Shown: positions 1-7,990 of the stretch, piece by piece | How the letters are laid out: the number at the start of each line of letters is the position of its first letter | Numbering within the stretch: position 1 is the first letter of the stretch | Origin: Planococcus sp. ISL-110 | Lineage (GTDB): Bacteria > Bacillota > Bacilli > Bacillales_A > Planococcaceae | Direction of reading: 5' to 3' | Assembly: GCF_018613575.1 (NCBI RefSeq) | Contig: NZ_JAGGPX010000012.1 | Coordinates: 87,224 to 151,223, forward strand | DNA: 64,000 nucleotides | Notes under the pieces: model-generated | Seen by the model: the letters and a program-made list of their open reading frames with translations, nothing else | What the model was told of the DNA's origin: nothing | Databases searched by the model: none | Translations under genes and position numbers: made by a program

Positions 1-145
1 ACAATAAGAAAAGCGGAAGCAGCCGTGTAGATTCGACGGGCATAAGACGCTCTGGCGAAGTGGCATCTTTTCAGCCGCACAGCCAGAGTGGCTTATGACC
101 CTAGAATCTGGCTGCTGGAGTCTGGACAATAAGAAAAGCGGAAGC
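1..145 (+). repeat. Structured palindromic repeat, unit 1 plus truncated next unit
   Basis: One complete unit of the dispersed repeat starts with AAGAAAAGCGGAAGC and ends with GGAGTCTGGACAA. It is followed by about 16 bases of the start of another unit (AAGAAAAGCGGAAGC). The outer stem pairs GCAGCC and AGATTC on the left with GAATCT and GGCTGC on the right. An inner stem pairs CTCTGGC with GCCAGAG. The window begins inside or at the edge of the repeat, so more units could lie to the left. Confidence 0.9.
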
Positions 146-170
146 TTAAAACTGTATTTCCAAAACCATA

Positions 171-214
171 AAAAAACGAAAACTGGCCCGGAATCTCCGG
201 GTCAGTTTTCGTTT
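171..214 (-). terminator. Intrinsic terminator of the alpha/beta hydrolase gene
   Basis: A long hairpin with arms around CCCGG/CCGGG and AAAACTG/CAGTTTT is followed on the minus strand by a T-rich tail. The stop codon of the hydrolase gene lies inside the hairpin. Confidence 0.85.
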
Positions 215-924
215 ATCCATTCCGTTAATGCCTCTACCACCTGATCCTGCTGTTCAATCGGAGTTATTTCGGCTGGGTTATCGCTCTTTTGTTCACCGTA
301 TAAACCAAATTGCGCATGATTTCCGCCTTCAATCTCTACAAAAACGCTGTCATCTGAGAACAGTTCACGGCTCGCTTCAATATCTTCAATCGTGGACAAG
401 CCATCCTGTGATCCATATATCGATAACATCGGCAATCCACTCTCCGAAAAATCACCCGCGGGATAAGCCCCCAGAAAATAAAGTCCCGCAAGCTTCGGCG
501 AAGGGTCTTCTGCGTAAAAAGATGCCGCTACACCACCTAGAGAATGGCCGCCAAGAAACCATTCCTCGACTTCCGGATGTTCTTCTATCACAGCATCCGC
601 TGTTCCAGAACCAAGAATCCCAAAATTCAACGGCAATTGAGGAATTGAAACCACAAAGCCTTGGTCACTCAATGATTGGCCAAGATAGGCATAAGCTTCT
701 TTTTCGACTTTGGCACCCTGATACAGGATCACTCCTTTGCCATTCGGCGATTCCGGCTGGAAGATCAGACCTTCTCCGTCACTTTCAACCGTAGACAAAT
801 CCACTTTTTCGGCCAGGGTCTCACTTGGCCCATAATCAAATTGGGCGTAAACAACAAAGCTGATAGCTGCAATCACGATTACCGCAATAATTGCCATTAC
901 AATACGGAATAGCCATTTTTTCAT
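202..924 (-). CDS. Membrane-anchored alpha/beta hydrolase
   Basis: The 240-residue protein starts with a short basic segment and one hydrophobic helix (about residues 5-27), so it is probably anchored in the membrane with the enzyme domain outside. The nucleophile elbow GHSLGG places Ser128. Asp174 (GSQDG) and His203 (GGNHAQ) complete a plausible catalytic triad, as in the 'alpha/beta hydrolase family 5' group. The substrate cannot be told. It lies 24 bases downstream of the NmrA-like gene and may be the last gene of a three-gene operon. The 3' end is embedded in the terminator. Confidence 0.85.
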   Translation of the reverse strand: MKKWLFRIVMAIIAVIVIAAISFVVYAQFDYGPSETLAEKVDLSTVESDGEGLIFQPESPNGKGVILYQGAKVEKEAYAYLGQSLSDQGFVVSIPQLPLNFGILGSGTADAVIEEHPEVEEWFLGGHSLGGVAASFYAEDPSPKLAGLYFLGAYPAGDFSESGLPMLSIYGSQDGLSTIEDIEASRELFSDDSVFVEIEGGNHAQFGLYGEQKSDNPAEITPIEQQDQVVEALTEWINEN

Positions 925-948
925 TAGTGCACCTTCTGTCCCTGCATG

Positions 949-1563
949 TTAGTAAGCCAAGCCGACACGGCTGTGGATAAATTCCTGCGATTCCAGCTGG
1001 TGATAGGAGAACTCTGCCGTATCACCAACTGTGATTTCTTTGCCTTCTTCGGGCAGCAAATCTTTTTCTGCACGGTAATTGCCACGGGCCTCGCCGTCCG
1101 GCAAGTATGTAGGGCACACAATGGTCCAGTGGAGATCTGTTTTTTCAAACAACCGATAAACCGCCTCATGCTCTTCTGCAGCAAAAGTCAACTTACGCTT
1201 GGAATCTCCACCTTCATAACGAAGCAGGCCCGGGCTTAGGCGGCTGTCCAAAATCCCTGCCGTTCCGATGGTAATCACCCGTTTGATGTCGTGGTTTTCC
1301 ATCGACTTGATGATCAAAGGTGCAGCTTCAGACAAAGTCGTCGTCCGGTCCGTACCAATGGCACTGAAAACCGCATTGGTTCCTGCAATTGTTTTTTCAA
1401 TATCTTTCACGTTCCGCACATCCCCCACGATAATCTCCAGGTTCGGATGTGCTTCCAGTTTTTTTGAGCGGACCAGGGCCTTAACATGATGGCCATCTGC
1501 CAGTGCACGCTTGAGAATTTCGCCTCCTACACGACCCGTCGCTCCGAATATCGCCAGCTTCAT
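949..1563 (-). CDS. NmrA/SDR-like NAD(P)-binding protein
   Basis: The 204-residue protein has an N-terminal Rossmann nucleotide-binding motif GATGRVG (residues 7-13). Its overall pattern is that of small NmrA-like or flavin-reductase-like proteins such as B. subtilis YwnB/YhfK. These bind NAD(P)H and act as oxidoreductases or redox sensors. No SDR Tyr-x-x-x-Lys pair is evident. The ATG is preceded by GAGGGGG at good spacing. It sits 46 bases after the NfrA-like reductase, so the two are probably co-transcribed and linked to redox metabolism. The substrate is unknown. Confidence 0.82.
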   Translation of the reverse strand: MKLAIFGATGRVGGEILKRALADGHHVKALVRSKKLEAHPNLEIIVGDVRNVKDIEKTIAGTNAVFSAIGTDRTTTLSEAAPLIIKSMENHDIKRVITIGTAGILDSRLSPGLLRYEGGDSKRKLTFAAEEHEAVYRLFEKTDLHWTIVCPTYLPDGEARGNYRAEKDLLPEEGKEITVGDTAEFSYHQLESQEFIHSRVGLAY

Positions 1564-1609
1564 TGCTGTTCCCCCTCATCTTTCGTCTATGAAGAAACTT
1601 GCCTTATGA

Positions 1610-2341
1610 TCATTTCAAATGATAGCCTTTTTTCGCCAGCGCTTCTTTTAGGTCTTCGCGACGTGGCTTGCCAAGAAAATCTGCCATCTGTTGTGTCCAA
1701 GTCGCTGTTTTCTGATTTGAACCGCGGCTGGTGTAATAGGCTTGAATCGTGTTGTCGTATTCAGGCAACAAGGTTTCGTATTTGGCTTCATCGTATTCAT
1801 TTTCGTGCAGAATCGCTTCTACAGGCAACCGCGGCTTGACTCCATTTGCTTCATTCGGAACACCTACAGTCAGGCCATAAACCGGGAAGACGCCTTCCGG
1901 CAAGCCCACCAGGTCGCTGATCGCTTCCACATTGTTGCGGACACCGCCGATATAACAGATGCCGTACCCTTTTGACTCGGCTGCGAGTGTCAGATTCTGC
2001 GCCAGCAACCCAACATCGGTTACGGCAACAATCAGGTTTTCTGCACGGTCAAAGACGATTTCCTGCCCCTGCAGCCTGCCCGCCTGCTGCAGCCGATTAT
2101 AATCGGCGCACATCAGAAAGACCGCTCCCGCACCTTCCATTTGCTTGGCATTCTTAGACAACTCGCCCAACTTTTTGCGTTTCTCGGAATCTGTTACCCA
2201 AACAATCGAGTAGGCTTGGACAAAATGGGACGTCGCTGCATGTTGCGCAGCTTCAACCAGTTCACTGACTTCCTCCCGTGACAATTGCTTTTCTTTGTAA
2301 TCCCGGACAGATGCATGTGCTTTCATTAACTCGATAACCAT
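1610..2341 (-). CDS. nfrA: NfrA-like NAD(P)H-dependent flavin/nitro oxidoreductase
   Basis: This protein of about 243 residues resembles the FMN-dependent nitroreductase family, B. subtilis NfrA type. Recognisable blocks are QAYSIVWV, GICYIGGVRNN, the KPRLP-x-x-A-x-x-HEN segment and YDNTIQAYY. Such enzymes reduce FMN, nitro compounds or disulfides with NADPH. An in-frame ATG eight codons upstream exists, but AGAGAGGGG lies between the two ATGs at proper spacing for the inner one, so I chose the inner start. It is the promoter-proximal gene of the group that includes the NmrA-like and hydrolase genes. Confidence 0.85.
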   Translation of the reverse strand: MVIELMKAHASVRDYKEKQLSREEVSELVEAAQHAATSHFVQAYSIVWVTDSEKRKKLGELSKNAKQMEGAGAVFLMCADYNRLQQAGRLQGQEIVFDRAENLIVAVTDVGLLAQNLTLAAESKGYGICYIGGVRNNVEAISDLVGLPEGVFPVYGLTVGVPNEANGVKPRLPVEAILHENEYDEAKYETLLPEYDNTIQAYYTSRGSNQKTATWTQQMADFLGKPRREDLKEALAKKGYHLK

Positions 2342-2446
2342 TGATTGTATCCCCTCTCTGTTCATTTCTTCTATCGTACCAAATTCTCTGCTGCGATACT
2401 CTTTTAGTGATTTTTGCTACAATAGAATCTATAGAGGTGAGTAGCT

Positions 2447-3001
2447 TTGAAAAATACGAAGACCGCTTTTTCTATCCTTTTCTTATTGGTTCTCGGCGGT
2501 TTTTTATTCATATGGCTGGAAAAGGAATTGGCGTTTCGCGAAGAACTCGCACAGCGTCCTTTGCCCTCCGGACTGCATCCCATCGTGCAAGAAAAACGCG
2601 ACTTGTTGGTTTCACAAGCTGCTGAGATTGGTATCGATATTTTGATTACAGACGGCTACCGATCACCGAAAGAACAGGATGGACTTCACAGCCAGGGCCG
2701 CAGCACATCAGGATCTATCGTCACACATGCAGAAGCTGGTGAATCCTATCATAACTATGGGCTGGCCATTGATTACGCACTGCGCCTTAATGATGGCTCG
2801 GTGGTATGGGATATTGCGCGGGATGATAATGGCAACGGTGAAAGTGATTGGTTTGAAGTCGCAGACATTGGCAAGAAGTTAGGCTTTGATTGGGGTGGTG
2901 ACTGGCAGCGCTTTAAGGATTACCCACATCTCGAAATGACTTTCGGTTTGTCGATTCGCGAGCTGCAGCAGGGATGGCGCCCTGAAGATAAGATCGAGTA
3001 A
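2447..3001 (+). CDS. M15 family D,D- or L,D-peptidase (VanY/CwlK-like), membrane anchored
   Basis: The 184-residue protein has one N-terminal transmembrane segment (residues 7-24), then an M15 peptidase domain. The zinc site is visible: His102 and Asp109 in YHNYGLAID and His161 in PHLEM. GYRS at 70-73 is typical of the fold. These enzymes trim peptidoglycan peptides outside the membrane; CwlK-type L-Ala-D-Glu peptidase or VanY-type carboxypeptidase are both possible. The start codon is TTG, supported by GAGGTG eight bases upstream. Confidence 0.88.
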   Translation: MKNTKTAFSILFLLVLGGFLFIWLEKELAFREELAQRPLPSGLHPIVQEKRDLLVSQAAEIGIDILITDGYRSPKEQDGLHSQGRSTSGSIVTHAEAGESYHNYGLAIDYALRLNDGSVVWDIARDDNGNGESDWFEVADIGKKLGFDWGGDWQRFKDYPHLEMTFGLSIRELQQGWRPEDKIE

Positions 3002-3060
3002 AAACCTGTGTTTCATCTGGCTTTTGTAACTGACGGACTCACTGCTTCGTCTTATTTACA

Positions 3061-3067
3061 AAGGAGG
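3061..3067 (+). promoter_or_regulatory. Ribosome binding site deciding between GTG and ATG starts
   Basis: AAGGAGG lies 7 bases before a GTG (3075) and 10 bases before an ATG (3078). Both give the same lipoprotein apart from one residue. Confidence 0.7.
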
Positions 3068-3077
3068 TACAAAAGTG

Positions 3078-3653
3078 ATGAAAATAGCCGCGGCAATTTG
3101 GATCCCCATTCTCGTTTTGTTGCAGGCAGCTTGTGGCACGGAGGGAACACAGGAAGAAGCCTCAGGTAGTTTAACTGATTTCCAGGTGACTGCTCCTCAG
3201 GCCGAGTCGGCAGAAGGTGACTTTATCTATCGTTTGGCAACGGACCAAGAGCAATACATCGAAGGTGAAAAAGTAGCAGTTTATGCTGAATTGGAATACA
3301 CAGGTAAACTGGAAAGCATTGAAATTTCTCATGCCGCCTCCCCGTTCTATTTCCCGCTTCATGAAGAAACAAGAGATTATTCTGTCGAGTATGCTATGAA
3401 TGAACCCTTGCTGACCACTGTGCTGGTCAAAGGTGAACCACTGCAGGAACGCTATTCTGGCAGTGGTGGGTACAGTGCAGAAAATGACGATGCCTATATT
3501 GCATTTGTCCAAAACATCATGGACAACCAGTTTCCTTCCGGTTACTACAAAGTGGCGGGGTACGCAGACTTTGCTGCGATAAATGCCGATGGTTCCAGCA
3601 CCCCCCACGAAATCAATGCACAGATCGATTTTAAGGTAGTTCCGAAAAACTAA
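3078..3653 (+). CDS. Hypothetical secreted lipoprotein
   Basis: This protein of about 191 residues has a lipoprotein signal: a hydrophobic stretch ending in LLQAAC, with Cys as probable acylated residue (the -3 Gln is unusual). The remainder is hydrophilic, with beta-rich patterns such as YIEGEKVAVYAELEYTG that recall BsuPI-like or other Ig-like extracytoplasmic domains. I do not recognise the family with confidence. It follows the M15 peptidase by 75 bases and ends at a strong terminator, so it could share that transcript. Confidence 0.75.
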   Translation: MKIAAAIWIPILVLLQAACGTEGTQEEASGSLTDFQVTAPQAESAEGDFIYRLATDQEQYIEGEKVAVYAELEYTGKLESIEISHAASPFYFPLHEETRDYSVEYAMNEPLLTTVLVKGEPLQERYSGSGGYSAENDDAYIAFVQNIMDNQFPSGYYKVAGYADFAAINADGSSTPHEINAQIDFKVVPKN

Positions 3654-3687
3654 AGCAACCCGGTTCAATTGAACCGGGTTGCTTTTT
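3653..3687 (+). terminator. Intrinsic terminator
   Basis: Near-perfect hairpin AAGCAACCCGGTTC/GAACCGGGTTGCTT followed by TTTTT, directly after the lipoprotein stop codon. Confidence 0.9.
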
Positions 3688-3702
3688 GCCAAAATGGCGC
3701 CA

Positions 3703-4056
3703 TCATCCATTATTGTAGTGATGCAGGTAAGACAGTGGAGTTATATAGTAAAGTTCCTCAGGACATTTTCGGGAAATTTTATAAAGTTCCCAGAACAGCT
3801 CTTCAGAAATTTCATACCGGTTAATCGAGTCCGGCATTCTTTTCATCTTAGGGGTGGCCTGCTCATCCTTGACGTCTTCTATATCTACCCAGATTGTTTT
3901 ACACTCCTTGGTATTCCTGGATTTTTCAGCAGGAATCTCTACGCTTAAACGTGCAAACAGCGTAATGACGGATTCTCCACCTTCTTCGTATGTGCCCTTA
4001 GATCTTGAAAAATAGAAGTTGACTTCTTTATGGTAGGCAGGTGGATTTTTCGGCAC
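3703..4056 (-). CDS. Hypothetical protein, 117 aa
   Basis: A hydrophilic, charged protein with no signal peptide or membrane segment. The start is GTG, preceded by a G-rich GGGGGG run at suitable spacing. The C-terminal half (ELFWELYKI) could form a helix. I recognise no family. It lies alone between two terminator-like hairpins and is transcribed away from the symporter operon. Confidence 0.55.
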   Translation of the reverse strand: MPKNPPAYHKEVNFYFSRSKGTYEEGGESVITLFARLSVEIPAEKSRNTKECKTIWVDIEDVKDEQATPKMKRMPDSINRYEISEELFWELYKISRKCPEELYYITPLSYLHHYNNG

Positions 4057-4104
4057 GTTCCCTGTCCCCCCTTTCTGATTGAAATATTAGCAATTCGAAC
4101 AAAT

Positions 4105-4149
4105 AAAAAAGCCGAAAAGCCCCCTATGGAGAGATGCTTATCGGCTTTG
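4105..4149 (-). terminator. Orphan terminator-like hairpin upstream of a gene
   Basis: On the minus strand AAAGCCGA-T-AAGC pairs with GCTT-T-TCGGCTTT and is followed by TTTTTA. It lies about 50 bases before the GTG of the 117-residue gene and after no identified gene, so it could be an attenuator or a relic. Confidence 0.6.
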
Positions 4150-4369
4150 CTGGCAGCTCTATTCTCTGCAGCATTGGACCAGATTACTCAATTGCATTTT
4201 CCTGTTCATCAGCAAAAAATGTTCATTTGGAAATTATAAGGTGGAAACACTATTAGTTTTCCAGTTATTTTCTACCTTAACGGAGTTTTAAAGATTAGTA
4301 AAGGGCTTTGTCTAAATAGTCTTTCAATTTTAAAAAAGCTATTTGCCTAACGGAAATTCCAACACAATC

Positions 4370-4410
4370 AAAACGGGAAGAAAGAATCAAAGATTCTTTC
4401 TTCCCGTTAA
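4370..4410 (-). terminator. Intrinsic terminator of the symporter operon
   Basis: Arms ACGGGAAGAAAGAATC/GATTCTTTCTTCCCGT form a 16-bp stem with a 3-base loop; the minus strand continues with TTTTG. Confidence 0.9.
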
Positions 4411-4441
4411 TTTCATCGAATTGGCGGATGAACTTATTCGA

Positions 4442-6121
4442 TTATTTGTGTACTTTGGTATCTTCTGGACTTTCTTTTAGCCAAACTTCTCCATCTCTAT
4501 AGACCATTTCCTCTGGATAGCGAAGATCCATAACTTCTTCCTGTGTTTCTTTGGAAGGTGGTTTAGTAGCCAATGAGACCACTATGATCGTGATGATTGC
4601 CGATGCAGCGCCAAATACCCCTGCACCTGTGTCGATGATGCCAAATAATGTGAACCCACCATATTGTGCAGCGAAAATATAGATGAGTGTGACGGTCAAT
4701 CCGACCAACATTCCGGCAATTACCCCCGGACCGTTCGCACGTTTCCACCAAACCCCTAAAATCAATGCAGGAAAGAATGTACCAGAAGCCAAGGCAAATG
4801 CCCACGCGACAATTTGTGTAATGGCACCTGGAGGATCCAAGGCAACAATCCCGGCAGCAACAGTCGCAATGATGATTGACCAGCGGCCAACCAATAGACG
4901 CTGCCTATCAGTTGCCTTTGGATTGATCGAACGGTAGTAGATATCCTGGGAAATAGATGCGGAAATGGCAATCATCAATCCGCCTGCTGTAGAAAGTGCA
5001 GCGGCCATAGCGCCTGCCGCCATCAATCCGACGACAAAAATACCAAGATTTGCAATTTCAGGCGTGGCCATAACAACAATATCCCGGCTGATAACTAATT
5101 CAGCCCATTGCAGTATTCCATCCCCATTTTGGTCTGCTACAGATAGCTGTCCCGTATTGACCCAAGATGTGGTCCATGCCGGAAGATCCGCAATTGATGA
5201 TCCTGCGACCTGTGTCATCAGGATAAAACGAGAAAATGCAGCATAAGCCGGAGCTGAAAGATAAAGCAAACCAATGAACAATAATGCCCATGCTCCGCTC
5301 CAACGTGCTGCTTTCATAGTCGGAACTGTATAAAAACGTACAATGACGTGCGGAAGTCCCGCGGTTCCGGCCATCAAAGTAAACATTAAAGCTAAAAACT
5401 GCCAACGTGTTGCTTCTGTGAAAGGCACGACGTATTCTGAAATACCCAATTGAACATCCAACACTTGAAGTTCACTGACAATTTGTCCATAAGAAAGCCA
5501 CGGTATTGGATTACTCGTAAGCTGCAGCGACATGAAAATGACAGGTACCAGGTAGGCGGTGATCAACACAATGTATTGTGCCACCTGTGTCCACGTGATT
5601 CCCTTCATCCCACCCACTGCGGAGTAAAATGCAATTAATGCCACACCAATCATCGTACCGATTGCCGTATCCACTTCCAACAAGCGCCCGATTACCACTC
5701 CAGACCCTGAAAGCTGGCCGATGGAATAAGTGAAACTGATGATGATTGTAGCGACAGCAGCAATCAAACGGGCTGTGCTGCTCTTATAGCGGTCCCCGAT
5801 AAATTCCGGCACTGTATAGCGGCCTGATTTTCTCAATTGCGGCGCGAGCAGGAATGTCAACAGCAAATATCCTCCTGTCCAGCCCATAATATAAGCCAGT
5901 CCATCATAGCCAAGAAGCATGACTGTTCCTGCCAATCCGATGAAGGAGGCAGCACTCATCCAGTCGGCGCCGATTGCCATTCCGTTGAAGATAGCAGGCA
6001 CATTGCGTCCTGCTACATAAAAGTCCGATGTCTTTCTAGCCAAGTTATAAAAAGCGATTCCAATATATAACCCGAAGGTTATCAATATAAGTCCTACCGA
6101 TACAAGAAATTGTGTATCCAC
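4442..6121 (-). CDS. Sodium:solute symporter, VC_2705 subfamily
   Basis: The 559-residue protein has about 13 hydrophobic segments and SSS-family features: the DFYVAGRNVPA start, GADWMSAASFIG, GRYTVPEFIGDRY and AAALSTAGGLMIAIS. The subfamily that carries the loop ILQWAELVISRDIVVM and pairs with a DUF4212 protein is known as VC_2705. Related transporters carry acetate, propionate or pyruvate-type acids with Na+; the substrate here is inferred only. The DUF4212 gene lies 84 bases upstream and a third small membrane gene begins the operon. The charged C-terminal tail is cytoplasmic. Confidence 0.9.
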   Translation of the reverse strand: MDTQFLVSVGLILITFGLYIGIAFYNLARKTSDFYVAGRNVPAIFNGMAIGADWMSAASFIGLAGTVMLLGYDGLAYIMGWTGGYLLLTFLLAPQLRKSGRYTVPEFIGDRYKSSTARLIAAVATIIISFTYSIGQLSGSGVVIGRLLEVDTAIGTMIGVALIAFYSAVGGMKGITWTQVAQYIVLITAYLVPVIFMSLQLTSNPIPWLSYGQIVSELQVLDVQLGISEYVVPFTEATRWQFLALMFTLMAGTAGLPHVIVRFYTVPTMKAARWSGAWALLFIGLLYLSAPAYAAFSRFILMTQVAGSSIADLPAWTTSWVNTGQLSVADQNGDGILQWAELVISRDIVVMATPEIANLGIFVVGLMAAGAMAAALSTAGGLMIAISASISQDIYYRSINPKATDRQRLLVGRWSIIIATVAAGIVALDPPGAITQIVAWAFALASGTFFPALILGVWWKRANGPGVIAGMLVGLTVTLIYIFAAQYGGFTLFGIIDTGAGVFGAASAIITIIVVSLATKPPSKETQEEVMDLRYPEEMVYRDGEVWLKESPEDTKVHK

Positions 6122-6205
6122 TGCCCTTCCCCCTTTTCAAGTCACAAGAAATTTTATCTGGTTGCTTTTTCTCCTTTTTTTCTGAAGTACTTATGCAGCT
6201 GGCGA

Positions 6206-6478
6206 TTATTTCTTCTTGCCTTGATCTAGACCGAATTTTTTATCGATATGGTCATTGGTTATTGCATTGATAAATAATAGGAGGATAAAGATCAATACAG
6301 CTCCTTGCGCACCCATGAAATAATGGAAAGGAAATCCATTTACGCTGAAACCGGAAAGTTCTTCTGCAAAAAATACTACCCCGAAGGATGCGATAAACCC
6401 GATAAGCAAATAAATAGCCACCAGGGTTGTACGAATACGGAAATAAGCATCTGCATCTTTTTTATCAATTTTTTTCAA
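6206..6478 (-). CDS. DUF4212 small subunit of sodium:solute symporter
   Basis: This small protein of about 90 residues has two transmembrane helices and the DUF4212 pattern (DAYFRIRTTL, GFPFHYFMGAQGAVLIFILLL, lysine-rich tail). It is the known partner of VC_2705-type symporters, and that symporter is the next gene. A GTG three codons further upstream touches the GGGG of the ribosome binding site, so the TTG six bases after GGGGTG is the more likely start. Confidence 0.88.
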   Translation of the reverse strand: MKKIDKKDADAYFRIRTTLVAIYLLIGFIASFGVVFFAEELSGFSVNGFPFHYFMGAQGAVLIFILLLFINAITNDHIDKKFGLDQGKKK

Positions 6479-6523
6479 GAGTTTCACCCCATTCGTTTAA
6501 TGATGAGCCAACTACTTTGTCGT

Positions 6524-6709
6524 TCAGCCTTTCAAGTAAAAAATGAAACGGATTGTTTCCATGAAGGGTAAAGGAACCATAATGACCTTCACCAGCATAA
6601 AGGCGAAAAGCGATCCAAACGGCACTAAAAAGAAAAGTGGTTTCCGCTTTTTCAATCCTGCTATGACAGAACCCACCGTAATCAAACCAAAAACGATTAC
6701 CCAGATCAT
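6524..6709 (-). CDS. Small membrane protein, first gene of symporter operon
   Basis: A 61-residue protein with two hydrophobic segments (about 1-18 and 28-47) and a short KKRK turn between them. AAAGGGGG precedes the ATG at good spacing. It is 36-46 bases upstream of the DUF4212 gene in the same direction. I do not know a family name. Its place suggests an accessory of the symporter. Confidence 0.7.
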   Translation of the reverse strand: MIWVIVFGLITVGSVIAGLKKRKPLFFLVPFGSLFAFMLVKVIMVPLPFMETIRFIFYLKG

Positions 6710-6853
6710 TTCAATCCCCCTTTAAGTTGAAAGCGTACCCATGTAAAAAATATACATGCCCTTTAAAGTTACCTTTGTAACACCTCCTTACCATATTTAG
6801 TATTTTCAATACCTTCAATTTTTAATTATTCTAAACTTTCGAACTATTGTCAA
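6710..6853 (-). promoter_or_regulatory. Promoter and structured 5' UTR of the symporter operon
   Basis: The minus strand reads TTGACA (6848-6853), a 17-base spacer, AATAAT (6825-6830). The leader of about 110 bases contains AAGGAGG (6783-6789) without a usable start codon. It also holds the inverted repeat GTTAC-N4-GTAAC (6768-6781) and the hairpin ATGTA/TACAT before the true ribosome binding site. Confidence 0.65.
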
Positions 6854-6899
6854 CCGTTTCTTTTTAATGATACGAAGAGCGTGGGAGCTCGAGAAAATT

Positions 6900-6947
6900 A
6901 AAAAGACGTCTGGTTAGTGGAAAATCACTTAACCAGACGCCTTTTAT
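6900..6947 (-). terminator. Intrinsic terminator after the GNAT gene
   Basis: Stem CGTCTGGTTAGTG/CACTTAACCAGACG with A/T tails on both sides, so it could stop transcription in both directions. It most directly serves the double GNAT gene. Confidence 0.88.
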
Positions 6948-6991
6948 TTACTAGTAAATTTGAGAGATCAATGCACTCTTTCCGTTTCCCG

Positions 6992-7984
6992 CTATTCGCC
7001 GTGTGCCCACGCAATGCGTGGATCAATCTGTCTGGTCATGCGGACCATAATAGGCTGAAAGCCCATCCGCGGCCAAAAGTAGGAAGCCAATTGGTTTGGT
7101 GTATGCCAATCCGCGAAGATATACTCGAATCCCTGCTTCTTCATTTCACCAATGCAATGATTGGCCAATGCACGCCCAACTCCCCTTCCACGAAGGTCGG
7201 GATTTGTAGAGGCCGCAGAAAGCTCTGCACAATTCTCGGGCGTTACAAGACTCAGCGGATCTTCTTTACGGAAATACACATGGAACCCAGCAATTCGATC
7301 ACCTTGCTCAGCCATCCACAAATAAGCGTCCTGATCTTCGGTCAGGGCTTCGTAGCTCTGCTTGACGTCTTCCATCGTTTCCCGCGTTATTGGCAGCCAG
7401 GAAGGTGCCGCAGCCTGATGAATGCTGTTCCACATGGCCATTTTTTTTAGCAGGGGTGCATCTTCCCTGCCACCTTTTCGGAACTCAAGCTTTGGCAACG
7501 TGCCATTTTTCGGTTCAAAATCATCAAGCGAAAGAATACCGTATTTCTGTTCAAAGCCAAATGATTGATCCAGCCATTGGTCAATGACCGCTTCGTTGCC
7601 AAGCGGTGCCAGCAGCATGTGATGGAAATAGCCATGCTTGATCCATTCAGCTCCAGCATCTGCATACAACAGCCTCAACAAACGGGGATTTTCATGCTCG
7701 CTGATTGCGATGGATTCATAATCCATCCACACATAGCGGCCATGCTTGGCATCCTCTTTAAATTCATAAAGCAGATAACCGATAACATCAATGCCTCTGA
7801 CGGCCACGATGCCATTGATGAATGGCCGTTCCAATACCTTCCGCAGGACAGCTTCCGCGTCATCGATTTCTTCAAATCTCGCAGGCAAAAAGCTGAATAT
7901 TTTCCGTTCCCATTCCTGCCGCTTCGCTAATAGCACTGACATTTGCCGAATATGCTTTTCTTCCATCCCTGTAATTTGAATCAT
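6992..7984 (-). CDS. Tandem GNAT N-acetyltransferase
   Basis: The 330-residue protein is about twice the size of a single GNAT domain. The C-terminal half carries the acetyl-CoA-binding motif RGRGVGRAL (from Arg265) followed by the usual beta5 segment (FADWHTPNQLASYFWPRMGF). The N-terminal half (1-155) has the fold pattern with a degenerate motif. Two-domain GNATs of this kind often acetylate small metabolites or antibiotics; the substrate is unknown. It lies 6 bases downstream of the PP-loop ATPase and ends at a bidirectional terminator. Confidence 0.85.
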   Translation of the reverse strand: MIQITGMEEKHIRQMSVLLAKRQEWERKIFSFLPARFEEIDDAEAVLRKVLERPFINGIVAVRGIDVIGYLLYEFKEDAKHGRYVWMDYESIAISEHENPRLLRLLYADAGAEWIKHGYFHHMLLAPLGNEAVIDQWLDQSFGFEQKYGILSLDDFEPKNGTLPKLEFRKGGREDAPLLKKMAMWNSIHQAAAPSWLPITRETMEDVKQSYEALTEDQDAYLWMAEQGDRIAGFHVYFRKEDPLSLVTPENCAELSAASTNPDLRGRGVGRALANHCIGEMKKQGFEYIFADWHTPNQLASYFWPRMGFQPIMVRMTRQIDPRIAWAHGE

Positions 7985-7990
7985 CCACTA

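Larger units (their letters stand above)
4057..4441. other. Intergenic stretch with two hairpins
   Basis: No gene is convincing here. It holds a terminator-like hairpin (4105-4149) ahead of the 117-residue gene, an AT-rich spacer, and the terminator of the symporter gene (4370-4410). A 69-codon open frame on the plus strand overlaps the hairpin, has no ribosome binding site and does not look like a protein. Confidence 0.6.

Noticed and set aside
228-794. 188-codon frame opposite the alpha/beta hydrolase
   Set aside because: Antisense shadow of a gene with clear catalytic motifs. The same holds for the long antisense frames opposite fumC, sbcC, sbcD and the ATPase gene.
4030-4239. 69-codon plus-strand frame
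   Set aside because: It overlaps the start of a minus-strand gene and a terminator hairpin and has no ribosome binding site.
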